DNA of 64,000 nt. Origin: Deltaproteobacteria bacterium. GTDB lineage: Bacteria > Acidobacteriota > Thermoanaerobaculia > Multivoradales > JAHZIX01. Under the pieces are notes generated by a model. The model ran no database searches. It was not told where the DNA came from and worked only from the letters and a program-made list of their open reading frames with translations. Location: positions 1-64,000 of the forward strand of contig JAHZIX010000050.1 of NCBI GenBank assembly GCA_022601195.1, in the 5' to 3' direction. The translations under genes and the position numbers were made by a program. This document shows, one piece after another, positions 25,216 through 33,702 of this stretch (its first letter is position 1; every line of letters starts with the position of its first letter).

Positions 25216-27051
25216 ATGGCTGAAACCAAACGGAATTTCACTACCTTTGTCGTCCACGGAGTTGGGGCGGTTCACGGTGATGGTAGTGGTCTGGACCCGG
25301 CGACACGAGATTTTGCCGAGACCTGGGCGAGCCGGGCAAAGTCCAGCCTTCGCTGGCAGCGCCGGACGATCGCAGCCGGGAGCGGGGCCTCGACCGACTA
25401 CTGGACCCTAACCGGGCCGACTTCCGAGGGTGGCCAGCATCGCATTGTCCAGTTGCAATGGGCTGACCTTTCCAGCGCCCCTCACGGTCCCTTTGCCGCC
25501 GTGACCAGCTTCTTCCTGCTCCTCTTCGGACTCCGAAGGGTCAGTCGGGCGGCGGGGCTCGCCGCAGCCGAGCAACCCTCCAGATTCTCCCGGCTTACGG
25601 ATTGGGCCCTCGGATGGATTGAAGGGCCTCTCCTCGGCCTCAACGCTCTGCTGCTTTCCGTCTTTCTGATGTACGCCTACTGGCCTTGGAAAATTGAGGC
25701 GGAGTTTGCGATGCCCCTAGCTGGCCTGTTCACCATCGCTATCGCCGGCATCGCTAGCCGTGTCTGGCAGGACCTACGAATCGCCGCCTTGCCGTGGGCA
25801 GCTCTCTCCGGAGCCTTGGCCATGGTGATGCCCCTTCTTCCCACGACATGGATGCCCTGGGTAACTGGCCATCGTTATGAGGACTACCTAAAGGTCCTGC
25901 GAAATGTCATCCAAGGGTTCTGGTTCGCTACGGTTCTCGCCGTTGCTGTAGCGACGATTTGGTGGCTCCTGACACGTTGGCGGCTGAAAAGGCCAGAGGT
26001 CAGTAGCTACGACATTCAGATTTTTACTTCTGTCCTAGCCTTGAGAATATGGGTCTTGATCATTCCCGCTCTGTGGTACCTGATTCTTCTAGGCACACCG
26101 GATCATGCTCCCTCGGAGCTTCTCACGAAGGAACAGGTCATAGAGATCAGGAATCTCTTCGTGCCTTCCCTGGCCCTCGGGTGGATCGTCATCTTGTGCA
26201 CCTTCCTCGCCCTGCTCTGGAGCGTCAAGGCATTCGAGAGAAGGACAAAGAAGGACTACGCCGAAGAGATGGGACAAGACAAGAAGCGAAGCCCGGAGGC
26301 CGCCACCAAGCAAGATCCGCCCAAGGAGAAGATTGAGGCCCGCATCTTTGCTTCGGCTCCACTCATTTGGACCCTCAACATCGTCTCCTTGGTAGCCGCC
26401 GGGATCATCCTCGGCTACGTGATCCGCGGGAGCCTTTGCCAGGACCAGCCCTTGGAGCAGCTAGGACAGCAGGAGTATCTCCGCGGCTTGGCTTGGGGCC
26501 TGACTGGGCTCTCGGCCTTGGCAGGGCTCTATTTGCAAGGTCCACTTCGCACCGCGATCGATTTTCTCCTGGACGTCACCAACTATTTCGAGACTCCGAA
26601 GGATCCCGGACGAGCAGACATCACAGCCCGTTTCCGTGCCGTGGTAGAGAATGTCCTGAGGGAGTCTTCTCCGAAGGAGTCGGTACTCTTCCTCACCCAC
26701 AGCCAAGGGTCGGTGCTGGTGGGAGACTTCCTCATGGCCCACACGAAACCAGAAGCCACTTGGGTGAGTATGGGGTCGCCCATCGGGCACCTCTATGGGG
26801 AGTATTTCCAGCGTATCTTTTGGCCAGATGGGGCACCTGAAAAGGGCCGAGATATAAGTGCTTGGTGGAATCTCTACCGGGCTCAAGACTACATCGGGAG
26901 GGACATTCCAGAGGACTTCACCGTCGTTAACCACTGCCTTGGCCCGGGGGGCCACCGAAACTACTTTGGCGACCCCAAAGTCTTCGAAAAACTGGCGCAG
27001 CAAGGCTTCCTTCCCCCTCCCGTAGGTGACAAGAAAGTCGCTGCCCCGTAA
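25216..27051 (+). CDS. multi-pass membrane alpha/beta hydrolase
   Basis: 611 residues from ATG 25216, supported by GGGAGGAG 5 bases upstream; the longer frame to 25045 has no ribosome site. The N-terminus has an oxyanion-type FVVHGVG. About six to eight membrane helices follow (between about residues 90 and 440). The C-terminal part has THSQGS with Ser496, Asp558 (RAQDYIG) and His580 (GGHRNYF), a plausible Ser-Asp-His triad. Ser hydrolases split by a membrane block in this way occur as orphan genes; they are inferred to act on lipids or esters at the membrane. No partner gene is seen. Confidence 0.7.
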   Translation: MAETKRNFTTFVVHGVGAVHGDGSGLDPATRDFAETWASRAKSSLRWQRRTIAAGSGASTDYWTLTGPTSEGGQHRIVQLQWADLSSAPHGPFAAVTSFFLLLFGLRRVSRAAGLAAAEQPSRFSRLTDWALGWIEGPLLGLNALLLSVFLMYAYWPWKIEAEFAMPLAGLFTIAIAGIASRVWQDLRIAALPWAALSGALAMVMPLLPTTWMPWVTGHRYEDYLKVLRNVIQGFWFATVLAVAVATIWWLLTRWRLKRPEVSSYDIQIFTSVLALRIWVLIIPALWYLILLGTPDHAPSELLTKEQVIEIRNLFVPSLALGWIVILCTFLALLWSVKAFERRTKKDYAEEMGQDKKRSPEAATKQDPPKEKIEARIFASAPLIWTLNIVSLVAAGIILGYVIRGSLCQDQPLEQLGQQEYLRGLAWGLTGLSALAGLYLQGPLRTAIDFLLDVTNYFETPKDPGRADITARFRAVVENVLRESSPKESVLFLTHSQGSVLVGDFLMAHTKPEATWVSMGSPIGHLYGEYFQRIFWPDGAPEKGRDISAWWNLYRAQDYIGRDIPEDFTVVNHCLGPGGHRNYFGDPKVFEKLAQQGFLPPPVGDKKVAAP

Positions 27052-27208
27052 CGAAAGGGCGAGCCATTCGAAGTGGTCTCAGTTCAAACTGTCGGCGACC
27101 TGCTACGGCAGCGGTAGGAATCGACTGTCCAGGGTTTCCTGCTCCTCCACCGCGCCGACCCAAGGAGCTGCTCAGCAGAAGATCCGACTATTTCCCGGTT
27201 GCATTGAC

Positions 27209-27568
27209 ATGACAAATCGAATCTCGAACCGCCACAAACAGGCCAAGGCCAATGATCCGGATGAGCCGCCGAGGCGATTCTTCAAGAACAAGGCGGCTCG
27301 CGCCCTCCGCAGAGAACCCTTCTCCTCGGAGGTCGATGTCCAGGTGGAGAGAAATCACTCCGTGGGTTCCCTAGACAAACGAGCCTCCCGAAAACGCTCC
27401 GGAAGATGCCCGGTTTGCACGGCGACTCTTCTCAAGAATTCGAAAGGGACTCGCTACGAGCGCCGGTGCAGAGAATGTCAGGCGGTCTTTCAAAAGACAT
27501 CACCCTCAGAGATCTACGCAATCATGGCGGCGACATGGTTGATCGAGTCCTGGCCGGCGAAGGCCTGA
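27209..27568 (+). CDS. zinc-ribbon-like protein with a disrupted C-terminus
   Basis: 119 residues. The N-terminal 65 are basic and Arg/Lys-rich. Then GRCPVCTATLL through RRCRECQAVF gives CPxC and CxxC pairs spaced like a zinc ribbon. After CQAVFQK the sequence comes from a decayed antitoxin gene read out of frame, so the original 3' end is lost. Weak ribosome site. It may be non-functional. Confidence 0.4.
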   Translation: MTNRISNRHKQAKANDPDEPPRRFFKNKAARALRREPFSSEVDVQVERNHSVGSLDKRASRKRSGRCPVCTATLLKNSKGTRYERRCRECQAVFQKTSPSEIYAIMAATWLIESWPAKA

Positions 27569-27648
27569 CCGTGACCCGGGCGGGCAGACCTGTGGCCGAA
27601 TTGCCGCCTCGGCCGAAGTCTGGGTTTGATGCTGCGACGCCTCTATAG
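27493..27648 (+). pseudogene. Phd/YefM-type antitoxin remnant
   Basis: Encodes KDITLRDLRNHGGDMVDRVLAGEGL and on, closely matching the intact antitoxin at 30955, but the start codon is replaced (ATG to TCA), the operator is absent and a TAG interrupts at 27646-27648. The remaining antitoxin DNA continues to 27725 without function. Confidence 0.8.
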
Positions 27649-27722
27649 CGATGGCAGCGGCTCCCGCCGGTGGATGAGGTGAGTTTCCGTGACGACGTCG
27701 ATGCACTGTTGGATTCTGCGGC

Positions 27723-27858
27723 TTGAATGCCGCGGGAATCCTCGACACGAACACGGTGATTCTTCTGCCACGCTTCGGTGACCTGGCTGTTCTTCCAAGG
27801 ATTCCGGCAATCACAGCGATCACGCTGGCAGAGCTATGCGTCGGGCTGCTGGTGGCTC
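27723..27858 (+). pseudogene. VapC (PIN toxin) 5' remnant
   Basis: Starts TTGAATGCC in the same overlap with the antitoxin stop as the intact copy at 31188, and runs LDTNTVILLPRFGD to the LCVGLLVA region. It is cut off where leader repeat R2 begins (27859), so only about a third of the toxin remains. Confidence 0.8.
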
Positions 27859-28238
27859 GAGTCGCTGGCGGGATTAGACGTCGTACTACTGACCTATAGG
27901 CACACCAAGCCCTGAGCCTAGCCCTTGTCCTAGCCACCGGGTACGTTCAACACCAAGCCATTAACGCATCCCCTCTTCGTCAATCCTCTCTGGACCAAGC
28001 CTAAGTCCAACATTGCAAGGCCTTTCCGGCCCTGCCGTCCAGATGTCTCTCTGCTGCCTAGGGGTCAAACTCGCGGCGTACAGCCGCCAGCACGTCACTA
28101 TTCACGCAATTGACACTCACCTTCGATTCTCATATCCTTATGCAAAATTATGAAGATTCACGACTTAGGAAACAGAGAGTGAGCAGAGGGTAGTTGTCTA
28201 TGCGTCAGCCTTGACCTTGAAACTCAGGCTCTGCGACC
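27859..28238 (+). repeat. dispersed leader repeat, copy R2
   Basis: Aligns with R1 from GAGTCGCTGGCG through the second GCGTCA motif (about 28193-28220). Its left edge coincides with the truncation of the VapC remnant, as if R2 replaced or inserted into that gene. The first internal motif is at about 28052-28080. Confidence 0.6.
28110..28138 (+). promoter_or_regulatory. sigma-70-like promoter in R2
   Basis: TTGACA (28110-28115), 17-base spacer, TATCCT (28133-28138). Same spacing as in R1. Reads toward the small gene at 28413. Confidence 0.6.
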
Positions 28239-28412
28239 GAAACCTTTACTGCACAGAAAGACTAGAACCACTTGCGATTCAGGACGTTCGGAGGCCCTAC
28301 TTTGGCTATGGGCACGGCTCAAAAGGTGCCGTGCTGACACACACCAGCTTCGTGATTCCCCATAAATTGAATCACTGCCTCGCTACACACCTAACCACTG
28401 AAAGGAATCAGT

Positions 28413-28655
28413 ATGCTTGAGAGATTCAAATGGCCAGCGATTTCATTGTCGGCAGTCCTAGCCCTGATGTTCGCAGTTCTCTCAGTGCCTGCCTCGGGCG
28501 GCACCTGCCCCTGCGAAGGTACCTTGTTTGAGTACTTCAACCTACAGGATGAGCAAACCGGCTCCAAGGTAGTTTGCCCCGGGTTTCCAGATCAACACGA
28601 CGGCGTTCCAAGCAGAATTTTTACGACTTCGACTATCGAGTGTCCCTGCCCTTAG
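28413..28655 (+). CDS. small exported Cys-containing protein
   Basis: 80 residues. Signal peptide (about 1-29, LALMFAVLSVPASG), then TCPCEG, VVCPGF and a terminal ECPCP. AAGGAA precedes the ATG. It follows repeat R2 with its promoter, like the small genes after R1 and R3. No family recognised. The sequence just after the stop could encode further peptide in other frames, so truncation is possible. Confidence 0.55.
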   Translation: MLERFKWPAISLSAVLALMFAVLSVPASGGTCPCEGTLFEYFNLQDEQTGSKVVCPGFPDQHDGVPSRIFTTSTIECPCP

Positions 28656-29261
28656 ATGCTGGCCATGGTCCCTTCGTCGACCTGGCCCTCGGGCTGGTAA
28701 TCGACGCCCGAGGCAATCCCTTGGCCCTCGACACCCGGGACGGCGTGTCGAGGGCCTGGATTGCCGCCACCTGGTTCCCACCGTTTCTCCTCTAGGAATA
28801 GATCGAATCAATCTTTGGACAAGTGAAGGCGACCTCCAGAGGACCATCGAAATTGCCCCTGATGCCGAAATTCTCAAGGGCTTCTTCCATGGCAAGCGGC
28901 TATCGATCATCAGGTCGAAGTACGACACTGGAATGACGTTTGAGGCTGCCCTCAGGGAACTACGATCCCCCGACTACAGAGCTGAAAAGGGACCGGGGTG
29001 AGCGACCGCGCTTGCCGGTTCGGACATCGAACTGTCCCGACACCTCGAAAGGCCCCGGGCTAGAATTAGGTGAAGCACTTGGTTCCTCCGCAGAACCCGT
29101 AGTTCCAGGCGCAAGTGCTGCGCGCTGAGCTGAGCTGCCGCGCGTTATTCAAACTTCGACATCGTCAGGAGAACGACCTCGCGGAAATCAAAGCCGTCCT
29201 TCGCCGGGGCAGACATCGAGTGCAACCTCGTCTACGAAATCTTGAAGCGGGAGGACTGACC
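28656..29261. other. intergenic or decayed coding DNA
   Basis: Several overlapping frames on both strands (to 28928) but no start or family signal that I trust. Probably decayed sequence between mobile remnants. Confidence 0.4.
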
Positions 29262-29425
29262 TTCCCCCGAAAAAGTGGACAGTTTCGTTAGGCGGCTAGA
29301 GCTGCGGCTCCCTAAGCCTCTTCGCAGTCAGCCGGGCTCTGAAAACCCAGCCAAGAGTGATGGCGATGCCGGTTGTAAAAGAATTCCATATATTCACCGA
29401 TGGCGGCTCCGACCTCCCGGGAGTC
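29262..29425 (-). pseudogene. IS3-family orfB 3' remnant with IS end
   Basis: On the minus strand the frame ends 'EYMEFFYNRHRHHSWLGF-x-SPADCEEA', the usual end of IS3 OrfB after the catalytic Glu. The CCCCGAAAAAGTGGACAG at its outer edge looks like an IS3 terminal repeat. Everything upstream of this in the transposase is gone. Confidence 0.65.
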
Positions 29426-29449
29426 GGCCGAAGGCGTCGCTGGGTCAGA

Positions 29450-29635
29450 ATAGTCAAGGCTCAGGCCAGGCCGCCACAACGTCGTCAGATCGGAGACATC
29501 CTCATCGCCGCTACCGCAGTCTCCCGCCACCTCCCCCTGGTCACCCGCAATCGACGAGACTTCGAACCCCTGGCAACCGCCGTCGGTGGCCGCCTCCAGC
29601 TCGGGGATTGGACTCAACCCAAGGCCCCCTGCTAG
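29450..29635 (+). pseudogene. VapC C-terminal remnant (second lineage)
   Basis: Encodes RQIGDILIAATAVSRHLPLVTRNRRDFEPL and a short tail, the C-terminal half of a PIN-domain toxin including the acidic site (GD-x-LIAA). The N-terminal half has been replaced by the IS3 remnant. It is not a copy of the VapC at 31188. Confidence 0.7.
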
Positions 29636-29682
29636 AAGACTCTGTGATTCCCCCACTTTCCTTTCCCTAAGACTCGACGACT

Positions 29683-30009
29683 ATGACCAAGGACTTACCG
29701 AAGAAGATTTAGCGCTGGACCGCGAAGCGACGATCTGCTCTCGTGCTGAGTCTCCTGCGGGGGGAGACTTCGAGCCAAGAAGCCGCCCGTCAGCATGGCC
29801 TCACCGTGGCTGAGATTGAACAGTGGAAAGTGCACTTCTTGTCAGGAGCAGAGAATGCCCTCCGCAGCCGACCGAAGGAAGAGGATGCCTTCAAGAACGA
29901 GCAGATCAAGAAGCTGAAGCAGAAAGTTGGTGAACTCGTTCTGGACATCGAGATCCTGAAGGAGGGGATGAAGGGGCGCCCTTTCGCGCCAAGGATGTCC
30001 GACGAGTGA
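29683..30009 (+). pseudogene. IS3-family orfA with an internal stop
   Basis: From ATG 29683 the frame reads MTKDLPKKI, then TAG at 29710-29712, then RWTAKRRSALVLSLLRGETSSQEAARQHGL, a helix-turn-helix, and a Leu-rich coiled coil (KNEQIKKLKQKVGELVLDIEILKE). This is the IS3 OrfA layout. The stop at codon 10 breaks the frame unless a downstream start (GTG 29743) is used. Confidence 0.75.
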
Positions 30010-30872
30010 GACAACAGCTACCGGGTACTTCTGAGCGCCGTGTTTGCTCTGTACTCGAGGTGTCTCGTTCGGCGGTGCGACCCCGTCCAGTTCGTTCTGA
30101 GAGAAAGCCCCCGATCGACCCAGTTCTTGTAGAACGGTTCCGCGAAATGATTCATGAGCATCCTACGTTCGGATACCGTCGCATTTGGGCTCTTCTGAAG
30201 TTTTGAGAGGGCCGGAAAGTCAACAGAAAGAAGGTTTGTCGGATTCTCAGGCTGAACGCCTGGATGGTTCACCAGAGACGTACCCGGCCGAAACCCCGGA
30301 TCCAACATAGCCGAAGCCGAGCGGAGAAAAGTGATGAGAGGTGGGCCTTGGATCTCACTCATATTCCCTGCAGAGTGGATGGTTGGGGCCACCTCGTTGC
30401 GACCCTGGACTGCCATGATCGAGAGATCGTCGGCTGGGAGTTTGCATTACGCGGAAGATCCAAAGAAGCCGAACGTGCCCTGGAAGAAGCCTGCCTTCGC
30501 CGCTTCGGCACTCTTCGTCCAACTGGCCGAAAACCTACTGTAAGAAGTGACAATGGCCTGGTCTTCCAGAGTCGTCGCTTTCGAGCGGCCTGTCGCTTCT
30601 ATGGGTTGGAACAGGAGTTCATTACTCCCTACACTCCTCAGCAGAATGGAATGGTGGAACGCTTCTTTCGCAACCTGAAGGAAGAGTGCACCTGGCAGCA
30701 CAACTTTGCCTCGTTTCAAGAAGCGAAATCAGCCATCGCGGAGTGGATTCGCTTGTACAACAACGAACGGCCTCACCAGGCCCTCGGATATCGAAGCCCG
30801 GTCCAATTCAGGGCCGAGAAACATCAACAGGTGGCTTGTCTTGAGGTGAGCACTACAAATCCTCAATATTAG
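30006..30872 (+). pseudogene. IS3-family orfB transposase with an internal stop
   Basis: Overlaps orfA by 4 bases (GTGA). HPTFGYRRIWALLKF is followed in the same frame by TGA (30204-30206), then EGRKVNRKKVCRIL and an otherwise complete rve domain: D in WALDLTHIPCRVDGWGHLVATLD, D in VRSDNGLVFQ, E in RFFRNLKEECTW, ending LYNNERPHQALGYRSPVQF. The catalytic DDE set is intact but cut off from the N-terminus by the stop. Needs readthrough or is dead. Confidence 0.85.
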
Positions 30873-30929
30873 GCCCGCTTTCGGCGGTAACACCCCGTCA
30901 GCGAGTCTGGAGGGTGAGGTTGCTCTCAT

Positions 30930-30945
30930 GTATCACCGGTGATAC
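30930..30945. promoter_or_regulatory. palindromic operator of the Phd/VapC pair
   Basis: GTATCACCGGTGATAC is a perfect 16-bp palindrome 9 bases before the antitoxin start. Antitoxins of the Phd/YefM family autoregulate by binding such palindromes. The decayed copy at 27.5 kb lacks it. Confidence 0.75.
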
Positions 30946-30954
30946 CTTGAGCGC

Positions 30955-31191
30955 ATGAAAGACATCACCATCAGAGATCTGCGCAATCATGGCGGCGACG
31001 TGGTTGATCGCGTCCTGGCCGGGGAGTGCCTGACCGTGACTCGGGCGGGCAGACCTGTGGCCGAGTTACGGCCTCTGCCGAAGTCTGGGTTTGATGCTGC
31101 GACGCTTCTAAAGCGATGGCAGAGCCTTCCGACAGTGGATGAGGCAAGTTTCCGTGACGACATCGATGCATTGTTGGACTCCACGGTTTGA
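30955..31191 (+). CDS. Phd/YefM-family antitoxin
   Basis: 78 residues. N-terminal MKDITIRDLRNHGGDVVDRVLAGECLTVTRAG fold is the Phd/YefM DNA-binding dimer; the C-terminal LLKRWQSLPTVDEASFRDDIDALL is the toxin-binding tail. It neutralises the PIN toxin encoded next and should repress the operon through the palindrome just upstream. Its stop overlaps the toxin start (TTGA). A decayed copy lies 3.5 kb upstream. Confidence 0.88.
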   Translation: MKDITIRDLRNHGGDVVDRVLAGECLTVTRAGRPVAELRPLPKSGFDAATLLKRWQSLPTVDEASFRDDIDALLDSTV

Positions 31192-31595
31192 ATGCCACGG
31201 GAATCCTCGACACAAACACGGTGATTCTTTTGCCGCGATTCGGCGACCCCTCTGTGCTGCCAAGGATTCCAACAATCACAGCGATCACGCTGGCGGAGCT
31301 ATCCGTGGGGCCGTTGGTGGCTATCTCGGCTTCGGAGAGGGCGGCCCGCCAGGCATACCTTCAGCAGGCCGAGGCTGACTTTGAGCCCCTTCCCTTCGAT
31401 GCGGCGGCAGCTCGAGCGTTCGGTGAAGTTGCGGCAGATATCCGATCTTTAGGCCGCAAGACGAAAGCTCGTTCGTATGATGCATTGATTGCAGCCATCG
31501 CCATCTCGAACCGTCTCCCGCTGTATACAGTCAATCCTTCCGATTTTGTTGGCATCAACAGGCTTGAGCTCGTGGCAATCGAGCATCCCGGCTAA
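31188..31595 (+). CDS. vapC: VapC-type PIN-domain toxin
   Basis: 135 residues. PIN RNase: ILDTNTVILL (first Asp), ITLAELSVGPL (Glu), AEADFEPLPFD, ARSYDALIAAIAISNRLPLYTVNPSDF (C-terminal acidic residues). VapC toxins cleave tRNA or rRNA when the antitoxin is lost. The start is TTG 31188, which overlaps the antitoxin stop and suggests translational coupling; no ATG lies in frame nearby. Complete and probably functional. Confidence 0.85.
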   Translation: MNATGILDTNTVILLPRFGDPSVLPRIPTITAITLAELSVGPLVAISASERAARQAYLQQAEADFEPLPFDAAAARAFGEVAADIRSLGRKTKARSYDALIAAIAISNRLPLYTVNPSDFVGINRLELVAIEHPG

Positions 31596-31781
31596 GGGGA
31601 ACTACCCGTCGCCTAACCAACACCTGAGATCGGACAGGGGAGAGCGTTATCTACGGGAGAACCCAACTCCACAAGCGTGGCATCATCTATCACTTTGACT
31701 GGTCGTTCACGGATCTTCCGTGGGAACCGCTACAATAAACAGAATCCGGCAAGCACCAATCACAAAGGAAAGGGTATAAAG

Positions 31782-32471
31782 ATGAAAAGGTATGCAGCAG
31801 AGCTCGTTGGTACTTTCTGGCTGGTTCTTGGCGGATGTGGCAGCGCCGTGATTTCGGCAGCGTTTCCGGAACTTGGTATAGGACTCCTGGGCGTGTCCTT
31901 TGCCTTTGGTCTAACGGTGCTCACCATGGCCTACGCGATCGGCCATATTTCCGGCTGTCACCTCAACCCAGCTGTTTCCGTCGGGCTTTGGGCTGGAGGG
32001 CGATTTCCTGCGAAGGATCTCTTTCCTTATATCGTGGCTTAAGTGCTTGGCGGTATCGTGGCTGGGGGCGTCCTTTATTTGATTGCCACTGGAAAAGCTG
32101 GCTTTGACGTTGCCGGCGGCTTCGCCTCAAACGGCTACGGTGCGCACTCCCCTGGGGGCTACTCCATGCAGGCTGCGCTTCTCACCGAGATCGTCATGAC
32201 CATGATGTTTGTTCTCATCATCCTGGGGGCCACGGACAAGCGAGCGCCGGCCGGATTCGCCCCCATCGCCATCGGTTTGGGCCTCACCTTGATCCATCTG
32301 ATCAGTATTCCGGTCACCAACACCTCTGTGAATCCCGCCCGCAGCACAGGAGTGGCGCTCTTCGTGGGAGACTGGGCGATCGCGCAACTGTGGCTCTTCT
32401 GGGTGGCGCCCCTGGTCGGCGGTGCTCTCGGGGCAGTCGTTTATCGTTTCATAGGCAATTCTGACGACTGA
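31782..32471 (+). pseudogene. aqpZ: aquaporin Z-like gene with one nonsense codon
   Basis: AAGGAAAGG precedes ATG 31782. The frame is a full aquaporin of about 229 codons: [18 protein letters not shown], first pore motif HLNPAVS, second pore motif SVNPARS, closing [16 protein letters not shown] single TAA at 32040-32042 interrupts it at 'YIVA-stop-VLGG', where related proteins have Gln (CAA); everything else is preserved. Family members conduct water. One base change has inactivated it, or a sequencing error mimics this. An attC-like hairpin follows the stop, and its last 50 codons' end is duplicated at 34148. Confidence 0.88.
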
Positions 32472-32622
32472 AGGGTCTAGGCCTAACGCTTCAGCTGCAG
32501 CGGACGGGCTGAAGCCCGCCGCTGAGCCTGGCGATATGCGGCACCAGCCCAGCTCAGGCACAACTAGAATAGGAAGACCTGAGCCTGCTGTACTCATTGA
32601 AAAGCCGGTTCTTTCCGCCGGA
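32420..32622 (+). repeat. 203-bp direct repeat, copy 1 (aqpZ end plus attC-like hairpin)
   Basis: Matches 34148-34350 at a constant offset of 1728 with no gaps and mostly synonymous-type point differences. Covers the last 50 bases of aqpZ, the hairpin and a short conserved reading frame ending CGCCGGA. Confidence 0.85.
32481..32542. repeat. short attC-like hairpin after aqpZ
   Basis: GCCTAACGC at the left and GGCGATATG at the right, with CTGCAGCGG pairing with CCGCTGAG and one unpaired G. This has the layout of a ~60-bp attC, but the right core reads GAT instead of GTT, so it may be dead. Confidence 0.5.
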
Positions 32623-33290
32623 GCTAAGCCAAGCCAGCCGGTCTGGCGAGGCGAAGGTGATTTCTGAGTGCCTTTCTCGCACTTCAGTGGTGGTCACCGG
32701 GGCAGACTTGGGAAAAATGGTATCAAAAATAAGAGTCACTAGGCTTGACGGATCACCCACTAGCCTAGAGCAAAGAACTATTCGCTCCTGCGTTGATATC
32801 GGACTCGCAATACTCTCATCTATTTCACAAAAAGTGGCTATTTCAAATGCCAAGCAGGAAGAACATCTTACGGCTGGTTGGCTTGAGCGGTTTGACTACA
32901 TTGCACCCAGTTTTCCACTCTGGAACGGCTTAGTCACCACTAGTGGTTTTGCTTGGGTTTGGGGCGAACTCTAGGTGGTACTCCTAGACAAGAGAAAGAG
33001 GGCAATTCAGGATTTCATTACAGGAACAGTAGGTATCAACCGAGAATACGCAGAACAAGACGCTCAGGCATCACAAGGTGCTGCGCAGTGCGCCCTTAAC
33101 TAAACGATACATGGGAGCAACTTGAGACCCTTCGATAGGCCTTGAAATCCGGACACTAAGAATCCAGGTGACTCCCCTACCAATTGCTGAGCCAGGAGAA
33201 GAATCCTCGCTCTCAAGAGCCTTGAGCCACCCAAGCGGATCAAACTTTCGAACTGAGACGATAGAATTACAATCAACTAAGGAGTGAGGT
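32623..33290. other. intergenic, at most one doubtful frame
   Basis: The frame 32597-32974 (125 codons, TTG start inside the 203-bp repeat) is unsupported by family or ribosome site. The rest holds nothing I can name until AAGGAGTGAGGT before the gene at 33291. Confidence 0.35.
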
Positions 33291-33569
33291 ATGAATAGAA
33301 GCGTTACGACATTTGCTGCGACCGTGATGGCCCTGACCCTTGGCTTCCAGGCCGAGGTAATAAGCAACATCGATTTCCCCATCACGCCGGAATGGGCAAG
33401 GACGAACTACGGAGTCTACGACAACTGTATGAACGAGTGCTTGGGCCAGCCTGGGGCAGACTTCATTCAGTGCGACATCGACTGCATTGAATCCGACAGG
33501 AATCCCCCACCCCCCACTGGAAGCGGAGGAAGTGGTGGAGGCAGTGGAAGCGGAGGCGAGGGCGAGTAG
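33291..33569 (+). CDS. small exported protein with paired CX3C motifs and Gly tail
   Basis: 92 residues with a strong ribosome site (AAGGAG). Signal peptide (about 1-22), then DNCMNECLGQPGADFIQCDIDC, where two CX3C motifs are 10 residues apart, and a Gly/Ser-rich tail ending GEGE. The CX3C-X10-CX3C spacing fits a disulfide-bonded helical hairpin. No family recognised. It could be an exported peptide toxin, an inhibitor or a surface protein. GTTAGCG after the stop may be a trace of a cassette core site. Confidence 0.65.
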   Translation: MNRSVTTFAATVMALTLGFQAEVISNIDFPITPEWARTNYGVYDNCMNECLGQPGADFIQCDIDCIESDRNPPPPTGSGGSGGGSGSGGEGE

Positions 33570-33597
33570 GGAGCCGTTAGCGCCACGATATCCGCAT

Positions 33598-33692
33598 ATC
33601 CTATTCTAAAGACTTGAAGGAGGACGACTTGGAGCGCAAGAAGCGAACAGCATACTGCTGTCTAGGCGTCATTCGTGACCCTGAAACTGAGG
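33598..33692 (+). repeat. dispersed leader repeat, copy R3 (3' part only)
   Basis: Shares TATCCT, TGCTGTCTAGGCGTCA and TGAAACTGAGG with R1 and R2, ending just before the small gene at 33703. The -35 region and the left two-thirds are missing. Confidence 0.5.
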
Positions 33693-33702
33693 TCGGGAAA
33701 GT

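Larger units (their letters stand above)
29655..30895 (+). mobile_element. decayed IS3-family insertion sequence
   Basis: Approximate limits around the orfA/orfB pair; about 1.24 kb, the normal size for the family. Terminal inverted repeats are only weakly recognisable (GTGATTCCCCC near 29643 against GTGTTACCGCC on the other strand near 30885). Two in-frame stops suggest it can no longer move by itself. Confidence 0.6.

Noticed and set aside
29287-29293. GTTAGGC core site at the IS3 remnant
   Set aside because: No pairing arms around it; a 7-base match is expected by chance.
32597-32974. 125-codon frame after aqpZ
   Set aside because: TTG start within a repeat, no ribosome site, no family; kept only as a doubtful frame.
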